Assembly (NCBI RefSeq): GCF_001280305.1
Contig: NZ_CP012623.1
Location: forward strand, 1,116,001-1,180,000
DNA length: 64,000 bases
Reading direction: 5' to 3'
Source of the DNA: Hymenobacter sp. DG25A
GTDB lineage: Bacteria; Bacteroidota; Bacteroidia; Cytophagales; Hymenobacteraceae
The notes beneath the pieces are model-generated. The model saw only the letters and a program-made list of their open reading frames with translations, had not been told where the DNA came from and made no database searches. Below are positions 8,739 through 16,761 of this stretch, in pieces. Both the position numbers and the translations under genes were made by a program. Within the stretch, counting starts at the first letter, position 1. Every line of letters begins with the position of its first letter.

Positions 8739-8836
8739 GTCATACAGAGCGGGAGCGAAGCATCTCGCTAGTGTGCTAATCAGTAAGTGCCACCACAACC
8801 TCAGCACCAAGATGCTTCGCTAACGCTCTGCATGAC
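8739..8836. repeat. Inverted repeat (family A, copy 2)
   Basis: Arms 8739-8766 and 8809-8836 are 28 bases each with four mismatches (GTCATACAGAGCGGG versus GTCATGCAGAGCGTT). The loop shares CTAGTGTG and ACCACAACCTCAGCAC with the element at 36-134, inverted relative to it. The two arms differ in sequence from copy 1, so the family keeps the palindrome while the stem sequence changes. It fills most of the 354-base gap between the transketolase N-terminal half and the peroxiredoxin gene; nothing else is seen there apart from the terminator at 8636. Confidence 0.75.
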
Positions 8837-8862
8837 GGCCTTTTGCCAGCTCTAAAATTATT

Positions 8863-9309
8863 CTACAGCAGCTGGGCCGCGTGGTTTTTGGTGTCTACTT
8901 TGGTGATGACCTTTTCAATCAGGCCATTTTCATCGATGAGAAAAGTATAGCGCATGGTGCCCATGTACTTGCGGCCGTACATCGATTTTTCCTGCCATAC
9001 GCCGTAGTCCTGCACTATTTTCTTGTCTTCGTCTACCAGCAGGGGGAAGGGTAGGTCGTATTTGGTGGCGAACTTCTGGTGCGACTTCTCCCCGTCAATA
9101 CTAACGCCCAGCACCTGAATGCCGGCGCTGGTGAGGGCCTGCTGATTATCGCGCAGGTTGCAGGCCTGGGTCGTGCAGCCGCTGGTATCGTCTTTGGGGT
9201 AGAAATACAGCGCCACTTTGCGGCCGCGGTAGTCAGAGAGGCGGTGCAGAATGCCGTTCTGGTCAATGGCTTCGAAATCGGGGGCGGGGGAGCCGGGTTG
9301 TAGATCCAT
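8863..9309 (-). CDS. bcp: Thioredoxin-dependent peroxiredoxin (Bcp/PrxQ type)
   Basis: 148 residues, the usual length. The peroxidatic Cys45 and the second Cys50 (DDTSGCTTQAC, spaced four residues) are the hallmark of the Bcp/PrxQ subgroup, which reduces peroxides in the cytoplasm with thioredoxin. Additional family features are GSPAPDF near the start and YPKD before the active site. It follows the lipocalin gene with a 9-base gap, suggesting an operon, and probably ends at the terminator at 8636-8672. Confidence 0.92.
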   Translation of the reverse strand: MDLQPGSPAPDFEAIDQNGILHRLSDYRGRKVALYFYPKDDTSGCTTQACNLRDNQQALTSAGIQVLGVSIDGEKSHQKFATKYDLPFPLLVDEDKKIVQDYGVWQEKSMYGRKYMGTMRYTFLIDENGLIEKVITKVDTKNHAAQLL

Positions 9310-9318
9310 CAGGAAGGT

Positions 9319-9873
9319 TTAGGGGTTTTCGGAAACGGGCTGAGGCGTAAAAATCAGCTTTTCTACCGGAAAACCCAGGCTGCGCGCCTTGGCCACCAGC
9401 TTATCCCGAATGCTGCGCTCCAGATGCGGGTGCCGGCACAGAATCCAGAGGTTTTCCCGTTTGGGCTCGCCTACCAGCGCATACTGATAGTCGCCTTCCA
9501 GGTCCAGAATCCAGTAATCCCCGGTAAAGGGCCAGAAAAAGCTCACTTTCAGCTTGGCGTTGGTGCGGCGGTCTGCCACGCGGGCCGTGCCGGTGGCCGA
9601 TTCTTCGGGGCTGGTCAGGCTTTTGCGGCGGCAGGTGTTGCGCACGCGCATGGTGCCATCAGGCTGCAGGTGGTACTCCGCCGTTACGGCCTCGCAGTCC
9701 CGCTCGTAGCGGGTGGGCAGGCGCGCAATTTCATACCACAGGCCCGCGTAGCGTTTCAGATCTACGTGAGGCACTACGGGGAGCGGCGCCGTGCGGGTGC
9801 GTGAGTACACCACGGCGGCCGCACCCACTGCCGCGGCCGCAGCCGCAAACAGCACTGGACGACGAGTTTTCAT
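9319..9873 (-). CDS. Bacterial lipocalin (Blc-like)
   Basis: 184 residues with an Ala-rich hydrophobic N-terminal segment (no lipobox Cys visible). The lipocalin signature GLWYEIARLP near residue 46 and the closing R-containing strand WILCRHPHLERS identify the family. These proteins bind lipids or membrane-derived hydrophobic molecules; here probably inner-membrane or periplasmic. It is co-directional with and close to bcp, which would fit a role in lipid peroxide handling, an inference only. Confidence 0.88.
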   Translation of the reverse strand: MKTRRPVLFAAAAAAVGAAAVVYSRTRTAPLPVVPHVDLKRYAGLWYEIARLPTRYERDCEAVTAEYHLQPDGTMRVRNTCRRKSLTSPEESATGTARVADRRTNAKLKVSFFWPFTGDYWILDLEGDYQYALVGEPKRENLWILCRHPHLERSIRDKLVAKARSLGFPVEKLIFTPQPVSENP

Positions 9874-9927
9874 AGTAACGTTTCTGGTCAGAAGGTAAAG
9901 AAAGCAGCCTGCGTTGCTCTACGCGAA

Positions 9928-9967
9928 AAGGGCCGGCACAGTCGGAGAATTTCCGCTGGCCGGCCCT
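9928..9967 (-). terminator. Intrinsic terminator after the M23 peptidase
   Basis: Hairpin GGGCCGGC / GCCGGCCC separated by about 20 bases, followed on the minus strand by TTTT. It lies 32 bases after the stop of the M23 gene. Confidence 0.65.
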
Positions 9968-9998
9968 TGCCTGTACTTGGTTTGCTCCGCTATTGCGG

Positions 9999-11996
9999 TT
10001 AAATCGTGAATTTGATGACGCGCTGGTTGCCTGCCTGATCGGTAATGTGCAGCTCACCGGGTCCGCGCAATGGCACGGTGTGGTCCTGCGGATCGGTAAA
10101 CAGCGTGGCGTTCTTGTACTCGTATTTCAGCAGGCGCCACTGCCCGTTGATGTACAACTTATAGCTGGCCAGCCCCGACAGATTATCGCCCACCTGGAAC
10201 GTGAGCCCCTGCGCCGACTTGCGCACCAGGCGCGCCGAGGGCGGCAGCGTATCCGTCAGGATGCGGAACGAGCCGTAGGTTTTCACCGGCACCGAAATGG
10301 CATCATCCAGCCATTTGCCGCCCTGGTACAAACGGCCGCCGCGGGCATTGATCATGTACACCGCGGAGCGCTCTTTATCGGCAATGGGCTGCTCCGGCCG
10401 CAGCGTCACACGCAGGGGCTGATACAGCGGCTGCCGGGGGTTCTGTACCGTCCAGAGGCCTTCCTTATAGCTGGTTTGCAGGTACAGGGTATCAAACAGG
10501 GTTTGCGGCTTAAACTCCAGCTGCATGTTGCTGGTAGAGAAAGCAAACTCCTGCCCCGAGGGAATCAGGGCCTGCCGATCAAAGCGCCGCGTTACGGGGC
10601 CAAAGCGCATGGAATCCGGGCGGCCGGCGCGCAAATCGTAGAGGTACACGTTCTGGCTTTGCTCAGTGTAGCTGGGGCGCAGCTCCAGGAGGCGGTTGCC
10701 CCGGTACAGCGTGAGGTTGCCGCCCTGGCTTGCTGTGTCGGGGTCAGCGGCCACTACCTTCAGAATGTTGCGCGTAATCTCATAGCGCAGGGCCGGGCGC
10801 TTCACGGCGGCGCTACGGGTTTTGAAATACATGGGTTCCTGGCCCCGGATTACAAAGCTCAGCGGGGTGGTGTTGCCATAGGAGTCGCTCATGCGTACTT
10901 CCACGTTGTACAGCTTGCCGGGCTGCACGTTCAACAGGCCTTTGCTGGGGCCGGTGGTGTACATTTTCAGGCTGTTGCCATCATCTACAAACAGCTTTTC
11001 CAGGGTGCGGCCGTTGGTTTTCTGCCACTCATAGTCCACGTGCTGGTTGATTTCGCGGGAGCCTTCCGGGAAGGGCACACCATCTACCTCGTGGGTATAG
11101 TGCGGCTGTCCGTTCACTTTTACTTCTACGCGCTGCAGCCCGTTTTTATTCCAGGCATTGTCGTAGCGGTCGAAAGCCTGCAGCAGGATTCCCACGGTGC
11201 CATAAGCCGGAATCGTGTCTTTCCAAACGGTAGCCACACCGGGGCCAGGCAGCGGGTTTGGTACAAACACTGCTTTAGCAAAGCGGCCCTGCACGCGGGC
11301 ATTAATGCTGATCGGCTCCAGGGCAAAGGCTTGCAGAGAAGGTGCCACGTGGTCCTGAATCTCGGGGAAACCGCCCCACTGCAAAGGGTTCAACTGGTTG
11401 TCCTGCGCGTCGCGCACTTCCCAGTGCAGGTGCGGGCCACCCGAGCCGCCGGTGTTGCCGGACAGGGCCACGATGTCGCCGCGCTTTACCGGGAATTGGT
11501 CCTTCGTGAAAAACAGCTCTATCTCATAGGTCTGCTTCTGATACTGGCGGGCGCGCAGCGTATCCGCCACCGGCCCCAGGAAGCGGTTCAGGTGGCCGTA
11601 TACCGTCGTCAGGCCGTTGGGGTGGGTGATGTAGAGTACATTGCCGTAGCCAAACGACGACTGCTTGAGGCGGGAAATATAGCCATCGGCGGAGGCGTAG
11701 ACGGGCAGATCGGTGCGGCCATCGGTTTTAATATCCAGGCCCCCGTGGAAGTGGTTGGGGCGCAGCTCGCCCATGCTGCCCGCCAGGAAGTTGGGCTTGC
11801 CGGGCTTAATGGGAAACAGGAAGTAGCCCGGCTCCACTTTCACGCGGCCGGCTTCTTCCGGCGGCGTTTCAGCTGCCTTGCGGGAAACCTTTTCCGATTC
11901 CTTGTTGCCACAGGCGGCGGGCACCAGAGCGGCGGTGCTGAGCAGCAGGGCCAGCGCACCACCCGATAGTTGACGGAGGTTATTTAACAGCCACAT
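9999..11996 (-). CDS. M23-family metallopeptidase lipoprotein
   Basis: 665 residues. A lipobox VPAAC places the acylated Cys at residue 29. The peptidase M23 domain lies near residues 60-195, with the zinc ligands in HGGLDI (His84, Asp88) and HLHWE (about residue 190). Such enzymes cut peptide crosslinks in peptidoglycan. The remaining two thirds (about 200-665) are beta-rich and may bind a partner or substrate; I do not recognise that part. Its start overlaps the FAH gene end by 17 bases, so the two are probably co-transcribed. Confidence 0.9.
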   Translation of the reverse strand: MWLLNNLRQLSGGALALLLSTAALVPAACGNKESEKVSRKAAETPPEEAGRVKVEPGYFLFPIKPGKPNFLAGSMGELRPNHFHGGLDIKTDGRTDLPVYASADGYISRLKQSSFGYGNVLYITHPNGLTTVYGHLNRFLGPVADTLRARQYQKQTYEIELFFTKDQFPVKRGDIVALSGNTGGSGGPHLHWEVRDAQDNQLNPLQWGGFPEIQDHVAPSLQAFALEPISINARVQGRFAKAVFVPNPLPGPGVATVWKDTIPAYGTVGILLQAFDRYDNAWNKNGLQRVEVKVNGQPHYTHEVDGVPFPEGSREINQHVDYEWQKTNGRTLEKLFVDDGNSLKMYTTGPSKGLLNVQPGKLYNVEVRMSDSYGNTTPLSFVIRGQEPMYFKTRSAAVKRPALRYEITRNILKVVAADPDTASQGGNLTLYRGNRLLELRPSYTEQSQNVYLYDLRAGRPDSMRFGPVTRRFDRQALIPSGQEFAFSTSNMQLEFKPQTLFDTLYLQTSYKEGLWTVQNPRQPLYQPLRVTLRPEQPIADKERSAVYMINARGGRLYQGGKWLDDAISVPVKTYGSFRILTDTLPPSARLVRKSAQGLTFQVGDNLSGLASYKLYINGQWRLLKYEYKNATLFTDPQDHTVPLRGPGELHITDQAGNQRVIKFTI

Positions 11997-12594
11997 CCAG
12001 TACGCGCTCCTCTTCTATAAAACCCACTAACTGGTCGCCTACCTGCACCGGGCCTACGCCGCTGGGCGTGCCTGTAAAAATTAAGTCGCCCATTTTCAGG
12101 GTGATAAACCGGGAAATGTAGCTGATAATGTTATCGAAATTGTGCAGCATCAGGCCGGAGTTGCCACGCTGGCGCACCTCGCCGTTTACTTCCAGCCGGA
12201 AGTTGATGTTGTTCAGGTCGGCAAATTCGGCCACCGGCTTGAAGGAAGGGGAAAGCGGGGCGGAGCCATCGAAACCCTTGGCCAAGTCCCAGGGCAGGCC
12301 TTTGCTTTTGGCTTTGCTCTGCAGGTCGCGGGCCGTGAAGTCGATACCCAGGCCGATGGCATCAAAATAAGTGTGGGCGAATTTGGGGTCGATGTTCTTG
12401 CCGTTTTTGCTCACGCGCAGCACCAGCTCAATTTCATGATGAATGTCCTGCGAGAAATCGGGGTAGAAAAAGGGCATGTTGCGCTGCAACAGCGCGGTAT
12501 CGGGTTTCAGAAAAATGACGGGCTCGTCGGGTACTTCGTTGTGCAGTTCGGCAATATGTTCGGCGTAGTTGCGGCCAATGCAGAGTATCTTCAT
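11980..12594 (-). CDS. Fumarylacetoacetate hydrolase-family protein
   Basis: 204 residues from the ATG at 12594 (MKILCIGRNYAEH). The family core is clear: metal-binding Glu residues in HHEIELVLR, the GRDLQ-like segment DFTARDLQ, and the C-terminal FTGTPSGVGPVQVGD. Members include oxaloacetate decarboxylases, acylpyruvate hydrolases and isomerases, so substrate cannot be assigned. The short single-domain length matches the YcgM/FAHD1 group. It overlaps the M23 peptidase start. Confidence 0.9.
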   Translation of the reverse strand: MKILCIGRNYAEHIAELHNEVPDEPVIFLKPDTALLQRNMPFFYPDFSQDIHHEIELVLRVSKNGKNIDPKFAHTYFDAIGLGIDFTARDLQSKAKSKGLPWDLAKGFDGSAPLSPSFKPVAEFADLNNINFRLEVNGEVRQRGNSGLMLHNFDNIISYISRFITLKMGDLIFTGTPSGVGPVQVGDQLVGFIEEERVLDVAVK

Positions 12595-12901
12595 GAGGGA
12601 AGGCGAAAACAGGAGCAGGGCCCGAAGGCCGGTAAACAAGACCCCAAACGAGCAAAATCAGCCCTTCGGTATAGAGGCAGAAGCCGGGGAGTTGCCAAAA
12701 ATAAGGCTAATTCCCGGCCCGAAAAACGAAAATCCGGCCTTACGTGTGCGCCGGTTGCCGCGTTGCCCTGGCCCGAAGCAAACATTTTGCCGGCTACTCT
12801 GCGTATAGCAAGCGCTACAGAGAATTTTACTGTGGCCTAAAAATGGCAGCCCCAGCTGCTGCACTTATCTATTATCTCTCTTTCCCTAAATTCCGGTACT
12901 C
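12595..12901. promoter_or_regulatory. Divergent intergenic region with a candidate promoter
   Basis: 307-base gap between the minus-strand FAH gene and the plus-strand M48 lipoprotein gene. On the minus strand a perfect TAnnTTTG box, TATTTTTG, sits at 12696-12703, about 100 bases upstream of the FAH start. A clear -33 TTG is not seen at the right spacing. No plus-strand box was found for the M48 gene. No gene is seen in the gap. Confidence 0.35.
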
Positions 12902-13696
12902 ATGTTAAAGAAAATTGCATTGGCCTGCTGCCTTACCGTGGCCGCCGCCTGTTCCACTGTTCCAATCACCGGACGCCGGCAGCTTAGCCTGGTGTCTGAT
13001 GGCGAAATGCTCTCGTTAGGCGAGCAGCAGTATCGCGAAGTCATCGGCAAAAGCCGCCTTTCCAGCAACGCGCAGCAAACGGCCATGGTGCGCCGCGTAG
13101 GCCAGCGTATTCAGCAGGCCGTGGATTCCTATTTTCGCCAGCAGAACGCCTCCGAGCAGCTGGCCGGCTACCAGTGGGAGTTTAACCTGATTGACGACAA
13201 GCAGGAAAATGCCTGGTGTATGCCCGGCGGTAAAGTGGCCGTTTACACGGGTATTCTGCCTATTACGCAGGACGAAAATGGCCTGGCTGTGGTGATGGCA
13301 CACGAAATTGCTCATGCTGTAGCCAAGCACGGCAACGAGCGGATGAGCCAGGGCCTGGTGCAGCAGCTGGGCGGGCAGGCGCTTTCTGTAGCCCTGGCCA
13401 ATAACACCCAGGCTACGCAGCAGCTGGCGCTGCAGGCGTTTGGCGTAGGCAGCACCGTAGGCTTGCTTAAATATGGCCGCAATCAGGAATCGGAAGCTGA
13501 CCACCTGGGGCTTATCTTTATGGCCATTGCCGGCTACGACCCCAAGGGGGCTATTGCTTTCTGGCAGCGCATGGAAGCCCGCGACAACCAGGCCTCACCA
13601 CCCGAATTCCTTTCTACTCACCCCTCCAGCGGTACCCGTATTGCCGATATTCAGCGGGAGCTGCCCGAGGCACTCAAGTATTACAAACCCCGCTAA
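12902..13696 (+). CDS. M48-family metallopeptidase lipoprotein
   Basis: 264 residues. The signal ends in a lipobox VAAAC (Cys17), so it is probably an outer-membrane lipoprotein. The zinc motif HEIAH begins at His134, and the third ligand lies in NQESEADHLG. This is the BepA/LoiP-like arrangement, which degrades or aids damaged outer-membrane proteins, though the C-terminal TPR part of BepA is missing. A small lipoprotein follows 21 bases later. Confidence 0.9.
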   Translation: MLKKIALACCLTVAAACSTVPITGRRQLSLVSDGEMLSLGEQQYREVIGKSRLSSNAQQTAMVRRVGQRIQQAVDSYFRQQNASEQLAGYQWEFNLIDDKQENAWCMPGGKVAVYTGILPITQDENGLAVVMAHEIAHAVAKHGNERMSQGLVQQLGGQALSVALANNTQATQQLALQAFGVGSTVGLLKYGRNQESEADHLGLIFMAIAGYDPKGAIAFWQRMEARDNQASPPEFLSTHPSSGTRIADIQRELPEALKYYKPR

Positions 13697-13717
13697 TTTC
13701 TTCTGCTAACCCTATCC

Positions 13718-14281
13718 ATGCGTTTTTCCCGTCTTTCCGGTTTTTATATAGTTTTTGCTGCGGGGCTGCTGGCTGGCCTGAGCAGCTGTGAAACCACGCG
13801 CCGCCAGCAAATGCCCGAATTCAGCTCCCCTGCCAATGACCCTACCAAGATAGAGCAGCGGCAGATGGAAGCCGTAAGTAAGCTGGTAGCCGAAATATCG
13901 GAGGGAAAAATTGTGTATTCGGTGCCCAAAGACCAGCTCACCCGCGGCTTTATCCATCAGTTCAACGATGGTACTACGGTAGATAAAGTCACCATCCGAA
14001 AGGTGCAGGAAAGGCCCAAGGATAAGCCGGTGTACTACCTGGTGGGTCTGGGGCTGAAAGACGGCATGTTCCGCGGTATGGCCATTCCGTTGCAATACTC
14101 CACTGATAACAGCCTGTACCTGAGTTCTAACGCTGAGCGGTATGTAATTGAGGGTGTAGGCTGCACGTTCTGTTTCTTCAACTTTGAAGGCAACAAGATT
14201 GTGGGCACCACCTGTGAGGAAAACACCGGCGGCAGCAGCTGCGACCTGACCATCAAGGACAACAACACGTTCTTTAAATAA
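13718..14281 (+). CDS. Hypothetical lipoprotein
   Basis: 187 residues with a lipobox GLSSC at about residue 24. The mature part has no family I recognise; it contains a Cys cluster (GCTFCFF, TTCEEN, SSCDL) that might form disulfides in the periplasm. It starts 21 bases after the M48 lipoprotein and is likely in the same operon. Confidence 0.7.
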   Translation: MRFSRLSGFYIVFAAGLLAGLSSCETTRRQQMPEFSSPANDPTKIEQRQMEAVSKLVAEISEGKIVYSVPKDQLTRGFIHQFNDGTTVDKVTIRKVQERPKDKPVYYLVGLGLKDGMFRGMAIPLQYSTDNSLYLSSNAERYVIEGVGCTFCFFNFEGNKIVGTTCEENTGGSSCDLTIKDNNTFFK

Positions 14282-14301
14282 CCCTTGACTACGCCGGACT
14301 C

Positions 14302-14412
14302 ATGAGCAGCAAATGGATTTTACGTCTCACGCTCACGGCGCTGGCCCTGCTGGTTACCACCGACCGCAAAAGGCCCAATCCGGTGGTGCCGCCACCGCCT
14401 CCCCGGCCTTAA
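14302..14412 (+). CDS. Small proline-rich secreted or membrane peptide
   Basis: 36-residue ORF starting 20 bases after the previous gene. It has a hydrophobic stretch (residues 8-18, LRLTLTALALLV) and then a proline-rich tail (NPVVPPPPPRP). It ends just before the terminator, so it could be the last gene of the operon. Whether it is translated is uncertain. Confidence 0.4.
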   Translation: MSSKWILRLTLTALALLVTTDRKRPNPVVPPPPPRP

Positions 14413-14453
14413 ATAAAAAAGCCCGCTACAGTAGTAGCGGGCTTTTTTATTTA
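14411..14453. terminator. Bidirectional intrinsic terminator
   Basis: Hairpin AGCCCGCTAC / GTAGCGGGCT with A-run and T-run on opposite sides, between the plus-strand M48 unit and the minus-strand alpha/beta hydrolase. Confidence 0.85.
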
Positions 14454-14466
14454 AGGCCGGTTCAAG

Positions 14467-15164
14467 CTAATTCTGCTCCTCACTGAAACGAATAATGCGG
14501 CTGGCCAGCAAGTCCGGGTTTACCCGTTCCAGCGGGTGCGGCGTGTTCATAATCACTTCAAACGTACCGTGGGGCAAATAGGCAGCGTACTCCTGAGAAG
14601 CATCAACGCCGGCTGTTTTGTCCAGCTCGCCCACCAAAACCTGCACTGGAATAGCTATAGAAGCCAGCGCTTCGGGTGTCAGCAGTGGGGCATTGCCTAA
14701 TGCCTGCATCATATCTGCCGTGGCATTTAGCAGTTCCGGCAGAGGAGTAGGGGCGTGCAGTTGTTCCAGGTGAGCAGCAAACTGGGGTACTTTCTCCCGC
14801 ATGGTTTCTGCATTTAACAGGCGTGCTTCCGTGGCAACGGTGTCAGGAGCCCAGTTAAACTTGGTGCCCAGGGTGGTGATGGTTTTAATGCGCCCGGCCG
14901 ACGACAGCGCCGCCACCAAAGCCGCATAGCCCCCATGCTGTAACCAAACACATGTACAAACGGCAGGTCGCGGTCCTGAATAAACCGGAGCACTTCCTGC
15001 GCAAAATGCGGCATGGTAAACTCGGCCGGTACCAATGGCCGGCCGCCATGCCCGCTAAAGGAAAAAGTATGCACGCGGTAGAAGGCGCCCAGCTCCCGGG
15101 CCAGCGGTTTCAGCTGGGCTTCAGTAGCCAGGGCACCGTGCAGCAGGAGCAGGTTTGGTTTCAT
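14467..15164 (-). pseudogene. Alpha/beta hydrolase with a frameshift
   Basis: Two adjacent frames together give one complete alpha/beta hydrolase of about 230 residues. The N-terminal part (from 15164) carries the oxyanion-loop region LLHGAL and the nucleophile elbow GYSMG; the C-terminal part (to 14467) carries VLVGELDK and the final PHPLERVNP with the likely catalytic His. The frames change at a run of five C (14930-14934); six C would restore GYSMGGYAALVAAL. Hence one base is missing, either by mutation or by an assembly error in the homopolymer. Everything else looks intact, so the decay, if real, is recent. Confidence 0.8.
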
Positions 15165-15174
15165 GGGGCGCTGC

Positions 15175-16560
15175 TTATTTGGTCACCTCAGTAGCCAGGT
15201 TTACCAGGTCCAGCCCATCAAACGTGCCCGAGGACATCATGAGCAGGTTAGCATTCTGCCAGTCCTGCTGGTGCAGGAACTCAGCCAGCTGCTTGCTGTC
15301 GGTAAACACGCGTAGGTCGGGGCGCTGGAAGGCGGCTTGCACGGCTTCCGGAGGCAGGGCGGGCAGGCGCTTGTGCTCTAGTACCTGGGGGTTGAAATAC
15401 ACCACGGCCACATCCGGCGTATCAAAGGTGTGGGCGTACTGGGGCAGGAAGGCGGGGTTGAGGGAGCTGAAGGTGTGCAGCTCCAAGCAGGCCACCAACT
15501 TGCGCTTGGGGTACTGCTTTTTAAACGCGCCGGCCGTGGCCTTCAGTTTGCTGGGAGCGTGGGCAAAGTCCTTGTATACCACGGAATCCGTGCCTTCGCG
15601 CACCAGCTCCAGGCGGCGGGCCGCGCCTTTAAACGTGGCCAGCGCCTCGTAAAAATCCTTGCCTTTGATGCCCAGCTGCTTGCACACCTCTTTGGCGGCC
15701 GAGATGTTGCGCAGGTTGTGCTCGCCAAACACTTGTATCGGCACTTCCTCGTCTTTTTTGGTGATGAGGAAGGTTTTGCCCTTCCGGATAACATGCTCGT
15801 GCGGGCCGTAGCCGATGTAGGTCACATCGGGGCTGGATGGCACCGTCACCAGCTGCACCTGCTCATCGTCGCGGTCATAGATGAGCGTGCCGGCCTTGGG
15901 CGTCATGTCGGCAAAAATCCGGAACTGCTCGCGGTAGAATTCCTCGGTTGGAAACACGTTGATGTGGTCCCAGCTGATGCCGGAAATTACGCCAATGTGG
16001 TGTTGGTACAGGTGGAATTTCGGGCGCCGGTCGATGGGGGAGGACAGGTACTCGTCACCTTCAATAATAATGATAGGTGCGTCTTCCGTCAGCTGCACCA
16101 TCAGATCAAAGCCTTCCAGCTGGGCGCCCACGGCATAGTCAAACTTGCGGTTATGGTAGCGCAGCACGTGCAGAATGAGCGAGGTGATGCTGGTTTTGCC
16201 GTGCGAGCCGCCAATGACGATGCGCTGCTTGTCGCGGGAGGCTTCGTAGATAAACTCCGGGAAGGAATACACCCGCAGGCCCAGCTCCTGGGCGCGCAGC
16301 AGCTCGGGGTTGTCGGCACGGGCGTGCATGCCCACAATCACGGCATCCAGGTCAGCTGTTATCTTTTCCGGATACCAGCCTTCCTGGGCGGGCAGCAGGC
16401 CGGCGGCGGCCAGGCGGCTTTTGGCGGGCTCAAAGATTTCGTCGTCGGAGCCGGTCACCTGTGCGCCACGGCGGTGCAGTGCCAGGGCCAGGTTGTGCAT
16501 AATGCTGCCGCCTACGGCAATAAGGTGAAGACGCTGAAGCGAAGCGGGCGTAGTAGCCAT
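15175..16560 (-). CDS. UDP-N-acetylmuramate ligase of the Mpl type (peptidoglycan recycling)
   Basis: 461 residues from the ATG at 16560. Mur-ligase architecture: N-terminal Rossmann part, ATP-binding GGSHGKTSIT (117-126), metal-binding EGDEYLSS and the HINVFPT region, and a C-terminal domain. The wording GGSIMHNLAL near the start and the absence of a typical MurC N-terminus suit Mpl (UDP-MurNAc:L-Ala-gamma-D-Glu-mDAP ligase), which reuses cell wall tripeptide; assignment as MurC is possible. The gene is followed by the hydrolase remnant, 10 bases away. Confidence 0.85.
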   Translation of the reverse strand: MATTPASLQRLHLIAVGGSIMHNLALALHRRGAQVTGSDDEIFEPAKSRLAAAGLLPAQEGWYPEKITADLDAVIVGMHARADNPELLRAQELGLRVYSFPEFIYEASRDKQRIVIGGSHGKTSITSLILHVLRYHNRKFDYAVGAQLEGFDLMVQLTEDAPIIIIEGDEYLSSPIDRRPKFHLYQHHIGVISGISWDHINVFPTEEFYREQFRIFADMTPKAGTLIYDRDDEQVQLVTVPSSPDVTYIGYGPHEHVIRKGKTFLITKKDEEVPIQVFGEHNLRNISAAKEVCKQLGIKGKDFYEALATFKGAARRLELVREGTDSVVYKDFAHAPSKLKATAGAFKKQYPKRKLVACLELHTFSSLNPAFLPQYAHTFDTPDVAVVYFNPQVLEHKRLPALPPEAVQAAFQRPDLRVFTDSKQLAEFLHQQDWQNANLLMMSSGTFDGLDLVNLATEVTK

Positions 16561-16718
16561 GCAGAAAGGAATTGCGAAACAATCGGCAGAAAGCCAGGGC
16601 AAAGGTAAGCACAACTACCATTGTACCGCCCGAAAATGGCCTCTACGCGGGGCATGCTTCGGACAAAGTACCAAAAAGAAACTATTCTTTCGGCCCGTAA
16701 TTTCTACGGCTCAGCTAG

Positions 16719-16726
16719 TAGCTTTG
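16719..16726 (+). promoter_or_regulatory. Candidate -7 promoter box of dnaB
   Basis: TAGCTTTG matches the Bacteroidota -7 consensus TAnnTTTG, 36 bases before the dnaB start. A TTG-type -33 is not at the expected 19-21-base spacing, so confidence is modest. Confidence 0.4.
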
Positions 16727-16761
16727 TACCCCCCTTTGGGTTAGATTTGCTGAGTACGACG

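Noticed and set aside
9993..11969. Long plus-strand ORF opposite the M23 peptidase (658 codons)
   Set aside because: It lies entirely opposite a gene with clear zinc and lipobox motifs; composition matches antisense of a GC-rich gene (Val/Gln/His/Gly-rich) and no domain is visible.
15430..16608. Plus-strand ORF opposite the Mpl-type ligase
   Set aside because: Mirror of a real gene; no motif, same antisense amino-acid bias.
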